This document shows positions 48,587-57,870 of a DNA stretch of 64,000 nucleotides, one piece after another. Position 1 is the first letter of the stretch. Every line of letters starts with the position of its first letter. The notes beneath the pieces are model-generated. The model was not told where the DNA came from and ran no database searches. It saw nothing but the letters and a program-made list of their open reading frames with translations. This DNA comes from Brucella tritici (GTDB lineage Bacteria > Pseudomonadota > Alphaproteobacteria > Rhizobiales > Rhizobiaceae). The DNA lies in NCBI RefSeq assembly GCF_008932295.1, contig NZ_WBWA01000025.1, positions 1 to 64,000 of the forward strand. The letters run 5' to 3'. The translations under genes were made by a program, and so were the position numbers.

Positions 48587-49045
48587 ATGGCGCTTGATGA
48601 CGATATTCGTATTCTCGGCACGGTAGGCCTGTTCGAGTCTTTCACGCCCGAACAGCTGCGGTTGCTTGCCTTCGGCGCGGAACGCCTCGTGCTTCGAGCC
48701 GGGCGAGAGCTTTTCCGCGAAGGGCAAAGCGCCGACTGTGCCTATATCGTCGTATCGGGCAACATCACCCTGTTTCACGAACAAGACGAAGGGCGGATTG
48801 CGATCCGCCCTGTCGGTCCCGGTGCCATGATTGGCGAAATGGCGTTGATCGCACAGACCTCGCGTCTCACCGGTGCGGTCGCCGAAGCGGAAACCGAGGT
48901 TATCCGCATCAGCCGCGCAATCTTCCGGCGCATTCTGGAAGAATACCCGGAAGTAGCGGCAGCACTCCATGCGCATGTCAGCCGCAATCTGCTGGAACTG
49001 ATCGGCGAAATCGAAAAAGTCGCACCGCGCCTGAATGGCGATTGA
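48587..49045 (+). CDS. Cyclic-nucleotide-binding domain protein without DNA-binding domain
   Basis: A 152-residue single cNMP-binding domain. GRELFREGQSADCAYIVVSG and RPVGPGAMIGEMALIAQTSR, the phosphate-binding cassette, are clear. The Arg-Leu pair RLTGAVAEAETE is typical of real cAMP-type binders. No helix-turn-helix follows, so it is not a transcription factor on its own. It starts 34 bases after cenR on the same strand and may be co-transcribed. In Brucella the matching gene is named as a regulatory subunit-like protein beside otpR. Confidence 0.88.
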   Translation: MALDDDIRILGTVGLFESFTPEQLRLLAFGAERLVLRAGRELFREGQSADCAYIVVSGNITLFHEQDEGRIAIRPVGPGAMIGEMALIAQTSRLTGAVAEAETEVIRISRAIFRRILEEYPEVAAALHAHVSRNLLELIGEIEKVAPRLNGD

Positions 49046-49051
49046 CCTTTT

Positions 49052-50632
49052 TCAGAGCTCAATCACCCTTTCCATTCCGATAGCACTGAGGAAAGCCTGA
49101 TCGTGGCTCACAACGATCAATGCACCCTCATAGGCATTGAGAGCGGTTTCCAGCGCCTCGATGGAATCGAGGTCGAGATGATTGGTCGGTTCATCAAGGA
49201 TCAGAAGTTCGGGAAGCTCAGTTCCACCTAGGACACAGGCAAGTGCCGCCCGCAACAATTCGCCTCCGCTCAGACTACCGGCAAGCCGTGAAGCTCCCTC
49301 GCCGCGAAACGCAAAACGCGCCAGCGCAGCGCGCGCATCATTGTCGTTCGACCCCGGATTGAGACGTCGATAGTTTTCATAAAGCGTCTGGCCGCGATCC
49401 ATCAGGCTCATCTGCTGGTCGAACATCGCCACACGCGCCGGACGCATAACGGTTCCTGCCACAGGTTGAAGCTCCCCTGTCATCAGCCGCAACAGGCTGG
49501 TCTTGCCTGCCCCGTTCGGCCCCGTGACAACCACCCGCTCGGCCCCCACGATCTTCAATGACAGGTCGCGGATTACCGGATAATCGGCTTGCGGCCCACC
49601 CGAGACATCTCGCATATCGAGCATGACGCGACCGGAAGGCGGAACCGCACCAGTCACATCGAAATGCATCGGCCCTACCCGCTCGACCTTTGCCTCAGCC
49701 TCCCGCAATTGCTCGCTGGCTCGACTGGACTGGCGTTCCGCCAGTGCATCGCCCCGGCCTTTCGACTGTTGCGCTCGATCTTCCCGGGCATCGAGCAATA
49801 ACTTGCTCATCCCAGCATCGGCGCGCGACTTGCGACCACGGGCATCGCTGCGCGCCTGCCTTTCAACGGCAGCCTGGGCCTTGTGTTCGACCTGTTTGAC
49901 TTCGCGCCGCGCCGTTGCGAGATCGCGCGCTGCCGTCTCACGCTCCTCGGTCTTTTTCCCGTGATAGAAATCCCAATTGCCACCGTAGAGCCGCAGCCCG
50001 TCGGGGGATAATTCAGCTATCGCATCCATGAACTGCAACAGTTCTCGGTCATGGCTGACCACCACGGCTACACCGCGCCAGGCGGTCAGCAAATCGACGA
50101 CTGCCAAACGACCGGCACGATCGAGATTATTGGTCGGTTCGTCCAATAAAATGAGATCAGGCCTGCGGAAGATGAGAGCTGCAAGCGCCGCGCGTGTCTG
50201 CTGGCCTCCGCTCAAGGTTGAAAGGGCGGTGTCGGGAGCCATATCAGGCAAACCAAGCTGCTGCAGCGCGTCGGTAAAACGCTGCGGCAGAAGCCAGTCT
50301 GCCTCATCCAGATCGCTATCACTGGCCAAGCCCTGTTCGACACGTGCCAATCTGTCGAAATCTGCGCGCGCATCGAAAAGATCCGCCAGCGTCTCAAAAC
50401 CATCGCTGCCGACGTTCTGCCGCAACACACCGATGGTCCCGTTTACGGTCACATTTCCGCTTGTCGGAAGCAGCGCACCACTCATCATACGCAACAGCGT
50501 TGATTTACCCACGCCATTGCGCCCGACCAGACCGATGCGGCCTTCGGCTATGCTGAAATTAATGGATTCGAAGAGAGTACGGCCATCAGCCGTAACGCAG
50601 GAAACATCCTGCAGTGTAAGAAGAGCAGACAT
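49052..50632 (-). CDS. ABC-F family ATPase
   Basis: A 526-residue soluble protein with two ABC domains and no membrane part. Walker A is GRNGVGKSTL in the first and GPNGAGKTSL in the second. The signatures are LSGGQQTRAALA and LSGGELLRAALA, Walker B LILLDEPTNNLD and LLILDEPTNHLD. The linker of about 95 residues is a charged coiled coil (ERETAARDLATARREVKQVE and following). ABC-F proteins act on ribosomes, in translation or antibiotic protection; the specific role is unknown. The start is placed at ATG 50632 (MSALLTLQDVS); an ATG at 50659 is less likely. Confidence 0.92.
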   Translation of the reverse strand: MSALLTLQDVSCVTADGRTLFESINFSIAEGRIGLVGRNGVGKSTLLRMMSGALLPTSGNVTVNGTIGVLRQNVGSDGFETLADLFDARADFDRLARVEQGLASDSDLDEADWLLPQRFTDALQQLGLPDMAPDTALSTLSGGQQTRAALAALIFRRPDLILLDEPTNNLDRAGRLAVVDLLTAWRGVAVVVSHDRELLQFMDAIAELSPDGLRLYGGNWDFYHGKKTEERETAARDLATARREVKQVEHKAQAAVERQARSDARGRKSRADAGMSKLLLDAREDRAQQSKGRGDALAERQSSRASEQLREAEAKVERVGPMHFDVTGAVPPSGRVMLDMRDVSGGPQADYPVIRDLSLKIVGAERVVVTGPNGAGKTSLLRLMTGELQPVAGTVMRPARVAMFDQQMSLMDRGQTLYENYRRLNPGSNDNDARAALARFAFRGEGASRLAGSLSGGELLRAALACVLGGTELPELLILDEPTNHLDLDSIEALETALNAYEGALIVVSHDQAFLSAIGMERVIEL

Positions 50633-50740
50633 TGCGAACCATGGAAACGTTGAAAACACTGGTCATTTGAAACAGTGCAATCCGATCCATCGTTCTTCTC
50701 TCCTTGTTAAACTGCCTTCTATATAAGCCTTACGATGCGA

Positions 50741-51547
50741 TCAATCCAGATCGAATGTCGCAATAACAGGCACGTGATCGGACGGGCGATCCCAACCGCG
50801 TGCGTCGCGAAGGATTTGCAGACCCTGCATATGCCCTTCAAGATCGGCAGAACCCCAGACGTGGTCCAGCCTGCGGCCACGATCCGATTCGGCCCAATCC
50901 TTGGCGCGATAACTCCACCAGGTGAAAATTTTCTGGTCAGACGGAATGATCTGTCGCATCAAGTCGCTCCAGCCACCCTTCACACGCAGGTCTTCCAGCG
51001 TTTCAGTTTCGATCGGCGTATGGCTGACGATCTTGAGAAGCTGCTTGTGCGACCAGACGTCGTTTTCAAGCGGCGCGATATTGAGATCGCCAACGAGAAC
51101 GGATGAATGCCCATCCTGCCGGTCAGCGACAATGGCACGCATTTCTTCGAGAAAAGCCAGCTTATGAGCAAACTTCGGATTGATCTCCGGGTCCGGCTCA
51201 TCACCGCCCGCCGGGACGTAGAAATTATGAATGCGAAGCTTTTTGCCGCCAGCTTCGACCACCGCGCTCAGATGGCGGCAATCACCCATGTCGCAGAAAC
51301 CGATCTTTTCCACGCCCGTCAGAGGACGCCGCGATATTGTTGCAACGCCGTGATAGCCTTTCTGGCCGCTGATCGCGATGTGCTCATAACCGAGCGCGCG
51401 AAACCCCTTGGACGGGAACTGATCGTCCGGGCATTTGGTTTCCTGAAGACACAGAACATCAGGCTGATAATCGCGCAGAAACTGTTCGACCAGCGGCATG
51501 CGCAGACGAACGGAATTGATGTTCCAGGTAGCAACAGAAAAAGCCAT
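50741..51547 (-). CDS. xth: Exodeoxyribonuclease III
   Basis: An AP endonuclease and 3'-5' exonuclease in base excision repair, 268 residues. FSVATWNINSVRLRMPLV (Asn metal contact), CLQETKCPDDQFP with the metal Glu, VGDLNIAPLENDVWS and the C-terminal PSDHVPVIATFD with catalytic Asp and His are all visible. It lies downstream of lolA and ftsK on the same strand, as in other alphaproteobacteria, 89 bases after lolA. Confidence 0.95.
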   Translation of the reverse strand: MAFSVATWNINSVRLRMPLVEQFLRDYQPDVLCLQETKCPDDQFPSKGFRALGYEHIAISGQKGYHGVATISRRPLTGVEKIGFCDMGDCRHLSAVVEAGGKKLRIHNFYVPAGGDEPDPEINPKFAHKLAFLEEMRAIVADRQDGHSSVLVGDLNIAPLENDVWSHKQLLKIVSHTPIETETLEDLRVKGGWSDLMRQIIPSDQKIFTWWSYRAKDWAESDRGRRLDHVWGSADLEGHMQGLQILRDARGWDRPSDHVPVIATFDLD

Positions 51548-51636
51548 GAAGATAGGACTCGCAGCAACGAAAAAGATGCCGCGAACCTAATCATTTATCC
51601 GACAAATGCAAACAGCTTGCCATAGCAAGGTGACAG

Positions 51637-52329
51637 TTACTGACCTTTGCGCTTCATGGCGATGCGCTGATAGTCGATCTTGAACATATCGTCGGTGAAA
51701 CGCACGCCGCTGCGCAGGTTGAAGATCATGACAGTGGTGTCGAGCTTCTGGGCATCGGTGATGGTCCACTGCTTCAGCTCGTAGGACTTGGGGTCGAACA
51801 TCATGGTGATTTTCGAATCGCCAAAGATCGACTTGTCGCCTAGCACCAGCGTGGTCATGTCCGGCTCCTGCTTCACATTCTGAAGACGGCCGCCGCCCAG
51901 ATCAATCCTGTCAGCCAGCAACAGCTTCAAAGGCGTTTTCGAAAGCGGATAAAGGTCCCATGTATCGAGCTTGCGATTGTTGATGACGACCGATTCGCCA
52001 TCCGAAATCACCCGGATCGGTGAATTGTTGTAGTTGAAGCGGATCTTGCCCGGACGCTCGATATAGAAAGTGCCGCCCGTCTGTTCGCCCTTCGGGCCGA
52101 ACTGCACGAACTCGCCGGTCATTGTACGCACCGATGAAAAATGGTCGGCAATCTGTTGTGCCGCCGCACCGGCGCCCGCACCCTGTGCCATCGCGGCGAC
52201 GGGAGCGAGAACCATCGACGTCATACCAAGTCCAAGCGCTCCCATTCCCAGCACGGCTGCAAGGCGACCAGCTTTCGCAAAGGCGGAGAAACGGGAGGAC
52301 ATCATCGACAAACTTTCTCTTTTCATCAT
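51637..52329 (-). CDS. lolA: Outer-membrane lipoprotein carrier protein LolA family
   Basis: Periplasmic chaperone that ferries lipoproteins from LolCDE towards the outer membrane. The 230-residue precursor has a long signal peptide up to about residue 48 (VLAPVAAMAQG). The mature domain has SSVRTMTGEFVQFG, FYIERPGKIRFNYN and DLYPLSKTPLKLLL. It starts 40 bases after the ftsK stop codon and is likely in the same transcript. Two ATG codons in a row allow a one-residue ambiguity. Confidence 0.92.
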   Translation of the reverse strand: MMKRESLSMMSSRFSAFAKAGRLAAVLGMGALGLGMTSMVLAPVAAMAQGAGAGAAAQQIADHFSSVRTMTGEFVQFGPKGEQTGGTFYIERPGKIRFNYNNSPIRVISDGESVVINNRKLDTWDLYPLSKTPLKLLLADRIDLGGGRLQNVKQEPDMTTLVLGDKSIFGDSKITMMFDPKSYELKQWTITDAQKLDTTVMIFNLRSGVRFTDDMFKIDYQRIAMKRKGQ

Positions 52330-52369
52330 TCTGTTTAACTACGCCGCCAGTTGGGCGCGAGTATGGCCA

Positions 52370-54946
52370 TCAGAAATCATCGTCACCGGTCGGAACCAAA
52401 ATTTCACGCTTGCCCGCATGGTTGGCCGGGCCGACAATGCCCTCCTCTTCCATGCGTTCGATGATTGAGGCAGCCCGGTTATAACCGATGCCGAGACGAC
52501 GCTGGATGTAGGAAGTCGAAGCCTTCTTGTCACGCAGCACCACGGCAACGGCCTGATCGTAAGGATCGTCGGAATCTTCCAGATTGCCGGTTCCAGCCGG
52601 ACCGCTGCCGCCTTCGTCGTCTTCTTCATCCTCGGTGATGGCGTCGAGATATTCCGGCACGCCCTGAAGCTTCAGATGCTGCACGATGCGTTCCACCTCG
52701 TCGTCGCCGACGAATGGTCCGTGCACGCGCTGGATACGACCGCCGCCAGCCATGAAGAGCATGTCGCCCTGACCGAGAAGCTGCTCGGCACCCTGCTCGC
52801 CCAGAATGGTGCGACTGTCGATTTTCGACGTCACCTGGAAGGAAATACGGGTCGGGAAATTGGCCTTGATCGTGCCGGTGATGACATCGACCGAAGGACG
52901 CTGCGTCGCCATGATGACGTGGATTCCCGCCGCACGGGCCATCTGCGCCAGACGCTGCACGGCACCTTCGATATCCTTGCCAGCGACCATCATCAGGTCA
53001 GCCATTTCGTCGATAATCACGACGATATACGGCATCGGCTCCAGATCGAGTTCTTCCGTCTCGTAGATCGCCTCGCCGGTATTGCGGTCGAAGCCGGTCT
53101 GCACGGTGCGGGCAATCGGCTCGCCCTTCTTCTGCGCAAGGCCGACGCGCTGATTGAAACCGTCAATATTGCGAACGCCGACCTTCGACATCTTGCGATA
53201 GCGGTCTTCCATTTCGCGCACGGTCCATTTGAGCGCAACAACAGCTTTCTTCGGATCGGTCACAACGGGCGTCAGCAGATGCGGAATACCGTCATAGACG
53301 GAGAGTTCCAGCATCTTTGGATCGATCATGATCAGGCGGCATTCCTGCGGCGTCATGCGATAGAGCAGCGACAGGATCATCGTGTTGATCGCCACCGACT
53401 TGCCCGAACCGGTCGTACCGGCAACGAGCACGTGCGGCATCTTCGCGATATCGGCAATCACCGGCTCACCATTGATGGTCTTGCCGAGCGCAAGCGCCAG
53501 TTTCGCCTTGGACTGTTCGAAGTCGCGGCTTGCCAGCATTTCGCGCAGATAAACCATTTCACGCTTCGGGTTCGGCAGTTCGATGCCGATGGCATTGCGG
53601 CCCGGAATGACGGCCACGCGTGCCGCAATCGCGCTCATCGAGCGGGCGATATCGTCGGCAAGGCCGATGACGCGTGAAGACTTGATACCCGGCGCAGGTT
53701 CCAGTTCGTAAAGCGTGACGACCGGGCCAGGTTTCACATTGATGATTTCACCACGCACACCGAAATCTTCCAGAACACCTTCCAGCAAACGGGCGTTCTG
53801 TTCCAGAGCATCCTTGGAAAGCGCAGGATCGCGCTGGACAAGCTTTGGCTCGGCAAGAAAATGCAGTGATGGCATTTCGAAAACGCCGTTGTCCTTGAGG
53901 AAGGATGGCTGTGCCTCGCGCTGGGCGCGTGGACCGGGTTTCGGCGACGGGGCGGCCTGCTCCACGCGGGCCTTGCGGCTCCGCGGCGGCGGCGCATCGT
54001 GCCATTCCTGACCGGCGAGGGGAGCGCCGTCATCCATATCGTCCATATCGAAAGGCGGTTCGTCATCGGCAGCGGCAGGCGCACCGAAACCGGGTTCACG
54101 GCGCGGCGCATTGCGTGTTTCGGCATTGCGGCGCACGACGCGCATATCGTCGAAATCTTCCGCACGCGGGCGACGTCGGCCAAGCCCGGTCAGGCGCTTG
54201 AAGTTCGCGGTCGTGGTCAGTGCCAGATGGGTGAGTGCGCCCATAAGCTGGAAACCGCCACCGGCTGATGCTTCATCATCCTCGTCATTTGCCGCGAAAT
54301 CATCGTCCTCCGCACCGCGTCGGGCTAAAGGCTGCGCAGGGTTGACGATCCCCGCACCGCGGCCAATGATGCCGCTGGCGAAAAGGCAGAGCCAGAAAGC
54401 CGGGACTGCAAGGATAAGCGCAATGCCCGAGGCGATGGCTCCTTGCGGGAAACTGCCGAGGAAAAGGCCCGGAAACTTCAGAATCATGTCACCGAAGACG
54501 CCACCGAGACCGATCGGCATCGGCCAGCTTTCGGGTACGGCGAAGCAACTGGCGATGGCTGCGAACAGGAGTGCTGCGCCAAGCCATGCGAAACTGCGTT
54601 TGGCTATGCGTCCGATGCCGCCGCGCGTCATCATCAGAAGCGACCACACGGCGAGCGGAAGCAGAGCGGGAACACTCGCCAGACCGAAAAACTGCATGGC
54701 AATGTCGGAGAAAACTGCGCCGGGATAGCCAAGCGCATTCGTTACCGGATTGTCGGTCGCATGACTGAAGCTCGGATCGGCAACATTCCATGTCGCCAAT
54801 GCGCCAACAGCCATGCCGGTGAGCGCCAGAAGGCCCAATCCGAACAGGATATAGAACTGCCTGCGGAAGAGATTGGCCAGTTTCAGCCTGTCTTCCGTAA
54901 TCCGCTCGTCACGCAGCGGGTATGAGGGCGAATATCCTTGCCGCAT
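52370..54946 (-). CDS. ftsK: DNA translocase FtsK
   Basis: Septal DNA pump that moves sister chromosomes and activates XerCD at dif. From ATG 54946 it has 858 residues. Four or five membrane helices occupy residues 25-200, a Pro/Asp/Arg-rich linker runs from about 210 to 370, and the RecA-like motor follows, with Walker [13 protein letters not shown] and Walker [17 protein letters not shown]. The C-terminal gamma winged helix ([20 protein letters not shown]) reads polar DNA motifs. An ATG at 55006 would add 20 residues. A CtrA-type box precedes it. Confidence 0.94.
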   Translation of the reverse strand: MRQGYSPSYPLRDERITEDRLKLANLFRRQFYILFGLGLLALTGMAVGALATWNVADPSFSHATDNPVTNALGYPGAVFSDIAMQFFGLASVPALLPLAVWSLLMMTRGGIGRIAKRSFAWLGAALLFAAIASCFAVPESWPMPIGLGGVFGDMILKFPGLFLGSFPQGAIASGIALILAVPAFWLCLFASGIIGRGAGIVNPAQPLARRGAEDDDFAANDEDDEASAGGGFQLMGALTHLALTTTANFKRLTGLGRRRPRAEDFDDMRVVRRNAETRNAPRREPGFGAPAAADDEPPFDMDDMDDGAPLAGQEWHDAPPPRSRKARVEQAAPSPKPGPRAQREAQPSFLKDNGVFEMPSLHFLAEPKLVQRDPALSKDALEQNARLLEGVLEDFGVRGEIINVKPGPVVTLYELEPAPGIKSSRVIGLADDIARSMSAIAARVAVIPGRNAIGIELPNPKREMVYLREMLASRDFEQSKAKLALALGKTINGEPVIADIAKMPHVLVAGTTGSGKSVAINTMILSLLYRMTPQECRLIMIDPKMLELSVYDGIPHLLTPVVTDPKKAVVALKWTVREMEDRYRKMSKVGVRNIDGFNQRVGLAQKKGEPIARTVQTGFDRNTGEAIYETEELDLEPMPYIVVIIDEMADLMMVAGKDIEGAVQRLAQMARAAGIHVIMATQRPSVDVITGTIKANFPTRISFQVTSKIDSRTILGEQGAEQLLGQGDMLFMAGGGRIQRVHGPFVGDDEVERIVQHLKLQGVPEYLDAITEDEEDDEGGSGPAGTGNLEDSDDPYDQAVAVVLRDKKASTSYIQRRLGIGYNRAASIIERMEEEGIVGPANHAGKREILVPTGDDDF

Positions 54947-55036
54947 ATAGCCTGTCCCGAACCGAAAATATTTGCTGGGCCCTGAACGGAAATGCTCCGG
55001 GCACATTGAATCGGTCCGATCCTAATCGCTGGATGG

Positions 55037-55052
55037 TTAATTCCTCATTAAC
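55037..55052. promoter_or_regulatory. CtrA-type box upstream of ftsK
   Basis: TTAA (55037-55040), seven bases, TTAAC (55048-55052): an exact match to the TTAA-N7-TTAAC consensus, about 90 bases before the ftsK ATG. Confidence 0.65.
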
Positions 55053-55089
55053 CATGCAAAAGGTCACAAACAAATCCGTTGATGAAATG

Positions 55090-55117
55090 GAAAAGGCGCG
55101 GTTTCCCGCGCCTTTTC
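55090..55117 (-). terminator. Terminator of amtB
   Basis: AAAAGGCGCGG (55091-55101) pairs with CCGCGCCTTTT (55106-55116). It lies just after the amtB stop codon on the minus strand. Confidence 0.85.
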
Positions 55118-55136
55118 CTCTTGAGACAATCCCGCT

Positions 55137-56438
55137 CTATTGAACGGATTCGCCGTGCAAAGCGATGTCGAGGCCTTCAATCTCGGCCTGCTTGCTGGGG
55201 CGCAGGCCCATGACAGCCTTGACCACGTAAAGAATGATCGCGGTAGCAATCGCCGTATAGACGATCGTGATGGCAGCGCCGAAGAACTGCTTGCCGATGG
55301 TTGCACCTTCGCTGGCCGGGTTGATCGCCGCATCGGCGAAGAGACCGGTCAGCACCGCACCGACGAAGCCGCCGACACCATGGACGCCAAACGCATCGAG
55401 CGAATCGTCATAACCGAGTGCATGCTTGATCTTCACGGCCGCCACGTAGCAGACCACACCGGCGACGATGCCGATGATGAGTGCACCCATAGGGTTGACG
55501 AAACCGGCGGCAGGCGTAACGGCGACAAGGCCCGCAACGGCGCCTGAAATGATGCCGAGTACACTTGGCTTGCCTGCAATCGCCCATTCCACGAACATCC
55601 AGGCCAGAGCCGCACCGGTGGTCGCAACCTGCGTGTTGAGCATGGCGACACCAGCAAGCGCATTGGCACCAGCGGCAGAACCGGCGTTGAAGCCGAACCA
55701 GCCAACCCACAGAAGGGCAGCGCCAATGACCGACAGCACGAGATTGTGCGGCGCCATGTTGGTGTGGCCGTATCCGTCACGCTTGCCGATGATGAGAGCT
55801 GCAACCAGACCGGCAACGCCAGCATTGATATGAACAACTGTACCGCCAGCAAAATCGAGCACGCCATCCGACGCCATGAAGCCGCCGCCCCAAACCCAAT
55901 GCGCGACCGGGATGTAGACGATAAACAGCCAGAGGGTCAGGAAGACCAGCATGGAGGAAAACTTCATGCGCTCGGCAAACGAACCGGCAATGAGTGCGGG
56001 CGTGATGACGGCGAAAGTCATCTGGAAGGTGATGAACACATATTCGGGGATGGTTCCCGTTAGTGATTCCATCGTGACGCCGGAGAAGAAGGCCTTGGAA
56101 AGACCACCTATATATGAATTGAGCGATCCACCGTCGGTAAAGGCCAGCGAATAGCCTGCAACCATCCACAGAATGGACATGAGGCAGGTGATGGCAAAGC
56201 TCTGCATTACCGTGGACAGCACGTTCTTCTTGCGCACCATGCCGCCATAGAACAGTGCGAGACCGGGTATGGTCATCATCAACACAAGCGCGGTTGAAGT
56301 CAGCATCCATGCCGTATCGCCCGTATCGAGGGTTGGTGTCGGTGCGGCGTCCTGTGCCATTGCCGTCCCGGCCATGGCGACGAGCGCAGGCAGGGTAGCC
56401 AGAAGGGCCGTTTGCTTGTTTCTTCCTGTTATGAGCAT
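55137..56438 (-). CDS. amtB: Ammonium transporter
   Basis: A channel-like ammonium importer of the inner membrane. The 433-residue precursor has a signal peptide ending about residue 28 (GTAMAQD) and eleven helices. FITFQMTFAVITPALIAGSF, the first pore His in VVHINAGVAG, and the second in FGVHGVGGFVGAVLTG are present. The C-terminal tail GLRPSKQAEIEGLDIALHGE is the GlnK contact region. No glnK gene is beside it, unlike most proteobacteria. A sigma-54 type promoter lies at 56506-56521. Confidence 0.95.
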   Translation of the reverse strand: MLITGRNKQTALLATLPALVAMAGTAMAQDAAPTPTLDTGDTAWMLTSTALVLMMTIPGLALFYGGMVRKKNVLSTVMQSFAITCLMSILWMVAGYSLAFTDGGSLNSYIGGLSKAFFSGVTMESLTGTIPEYVFITFQMTFAVITPALIAGSFAERMKFSSMLVFLTLWLFIVYIPVAHWVWGGGFMASDGVLDFAGGTVVHINAGVAGLVAALIIGKRDGYGHTNMAPHNLVLSVIGAALLWVGWFGFNAGSAAGANALAGVAMLNTQVATTGAALAWMFVEWAIAGKPSVLGIISGAVAGLVAVTPAAGFVNPMGALIIGIVAGVVCYVAAVKIKHALGYDDSLDAFGVHGVGGFVGAVLTGLFADAAINPASEGATIGKQFFGAAITIVYTAIATAIILYVVKAVMGLRPSKQAEIEGLDIALHGESVQ

Positions 56439-56736
56439 CGAATATCTCCGTCGAAGGGCGGCTTCAAACGCGGCTGCGCTGGAAAGACCGGTTCAAACAG
56501 AGAGAAACAAAAATCGTGCCAGTTGACCCCGACTGGCAAATTAACTGCAAATTTTCTGATATTCGGTGCGCCGGATGCGGAAATTCCGGGCCATTGACGA
56601 GATGATGATGCAATTTTGAACCGAATGACACCTTAAGTGATTCATTCGATTCAGGTTTTGCACCATGGGCATTCCGCCAACCAGCAGCGAAATGCCTTAT
56701 TTTTAATCGGCGCACTAACGTGCGATTAAAAAATAA
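56439..56736. other. Intergenic region between tesB and amtB
   Basis: 298 bases in the place where glnK often lies. Neither strand codes for a PII-like protein. It contains the amtB promoter and, near 56700-56735, an A/T-rich bulged hairpin with CGCAC and GTGCG arms past the tesB stop codon. Confidence 0.6.
56506..56521 (-). promoter_or_regulatory. Sigma-54 (RpoN) promoter of amtB
   Basis: On the minus strand TGGCACG-N4-TTGTT matches the -24/-12 consensus TGGCACG-N4-TTGC(A/T) in all but one base. It lies 68 bases before the ATG. Upstream TGCCCATGGTGCA may be a weak NtrC site. Confidence 0.7.
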
Positions 56737-57639
56737 TCATTTCTTTTCATCGTGGACGCGGATCAATCCTTCCTGCGCGACCGATGCAATCAGCACGCCG
56801 TCGCGCGTATAAAGCGCGCCCCGGTTAAAGCCGCGCGCGCCGGAGGCACTTGGCGTATCCTGCGTGTAGAGCAGCCAGTCATCCAGCCTGCACGGACGAT
56901 GAAACCACATGGCGTGGTCGAGGCTCGCAACCTGCAGGTCGCGGTCGAAAATTGTACGGCCATGCGGATGCAGGGATGTATCAAGCAGGGTCATATCGGA
57001 GAGATAGGCAAGAATGGCGGCCTGTAGCGCCCGATCATCCGGCACGATGCCGCGCGCCCTGACCCAGACATGCTGTGCAGGCTCAAGCTTCTCGCGCGAG
57101 AAATAATGGGTCAGTGAGACAGGCTTGATCTCGATTGGCCGTTCCCGCTCCCAGTATTTGCGCACATTAGGCGGCGCCATATGAAGATATTGCTCCTTGA
57201 TGTCACGATCGCCGACAAGCTCTTCGGGCATTGGCAACCCTTCCGGCATGGGAAGCTGGTGATCAAGCCCACCCTCATCCACCTGAAACGAGGCGGAAAG
57301 GGAGAAAATAGCCTTGCCATGCTGCTTTGCCAGAACGCGCCGTGTGCTGAAGCTCGACCCGTCACGGATACGATCCACCTCATAGACGATCGGGATCGCC
57401 GGGTCGCCGGGCCGCACGAAATAGGCATGCAGGGAATGGACGTACCGTTCTGGCTCAATCGTGCGCTGCGCAGCGATCAGCGCCTGCCCGATCACCTGCC
57501 CGCCGAAAACCCGCTGCCAGCCAACCTGCGGGCTGTTGCCGCGGAACAGGTCCACCTCAAGCGTTTCCAGATCGAGGACGGAAAGAAGCTCACGCATTGC
57601 CGCCGTCTGCTCGATCCCGGACTTTTCTTCATCAGACAT
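56737..57639 (-). CDS. tesB: Acyl-CoA thioesterase II
   Basis: Hydrolyses medium- and long-chain acyl-CoA. The ATG at 57639 gives 300 residues with two hot-dog folds, the usual TesB size. GWQRVFGGQVIGQALIAAQR and HSLHAYFVRPGDPAIPIVYE mark the first, while SLDHAMWFHRPCRLDDWLLY, with the catalytic Asp, and SASGARGFNRGALYTRDG mark the second. The open frame runs on to 57981, but that part is not protein-like and overlaps the divergent gene. tesB next to amtB is also seen in E. coli. Confidence 0.93.
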   Translation of the reverse strand: MSDEEKSGIEQTAAMRELLSVLDLETLEVDLFRGNSPQVGWQRVFGGQVIGQALIAAQRTIEPERYVHSLHAYFVRPGDPAIPIVYEVDRIRDGSSFSTRRVLAKQHGKAIFSLSASFQVDEGGLDHQLPMPEGLPMPEELVGDRDIKEQYLHMAPPNVRKYWERERPIEIKPVSLTHYFSREKLEPAQHVWVRARGIVPDDRALQAAILAYLSDMTLLDTSLHPHGRTIFDRDLQVASLDHAMWFHRPCRLDDWLLYTQDTPSASGARGFNRGALYTRDGVLIASVAQEGLIRVHDEKK

Positions 57640-57870
57640 GGACAGCCTGCCTCTCGCAACCATATATGCTTTACAAAGTTCGAAAGGCATGTTTGAGCCC
57701 GCGCGTCCGTACCTGTCAAGAACCGGGCAGGCCAAAGGAAACACATTCCCGCGCCATTGATTGGGCTGGGGTTTGGGCCAGAACAGGCGGCGCGGCAAAA
57801 TATCGGGTTTCATACGCGACGATATATGCCAAAACACTGCGCGAAAGACGGATTCTGGAAAGGAACGACA

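Noticed and set aside
52676..53677. A 333-codon ORF opposite ftsK
   Set aside because: It mirrors the FtsK motor domain; His/Asp/Arg-rich shadow frame without family motifs.
56534..56549. TGGCA-N7-TGCA on the plus strand, sigma-54-like
   Set aside because: It points away from amtB into the 3' end of tesB, and there is no gene for it; the minus-strand site at 56506-56521 fits better.
56464..56715. An 83-codon minus-strand ORF in the amtB-tesB gap, considered as a glnK remnant
   Set aside because: It has no PII features (no T-loop or conserved start) and is too short.
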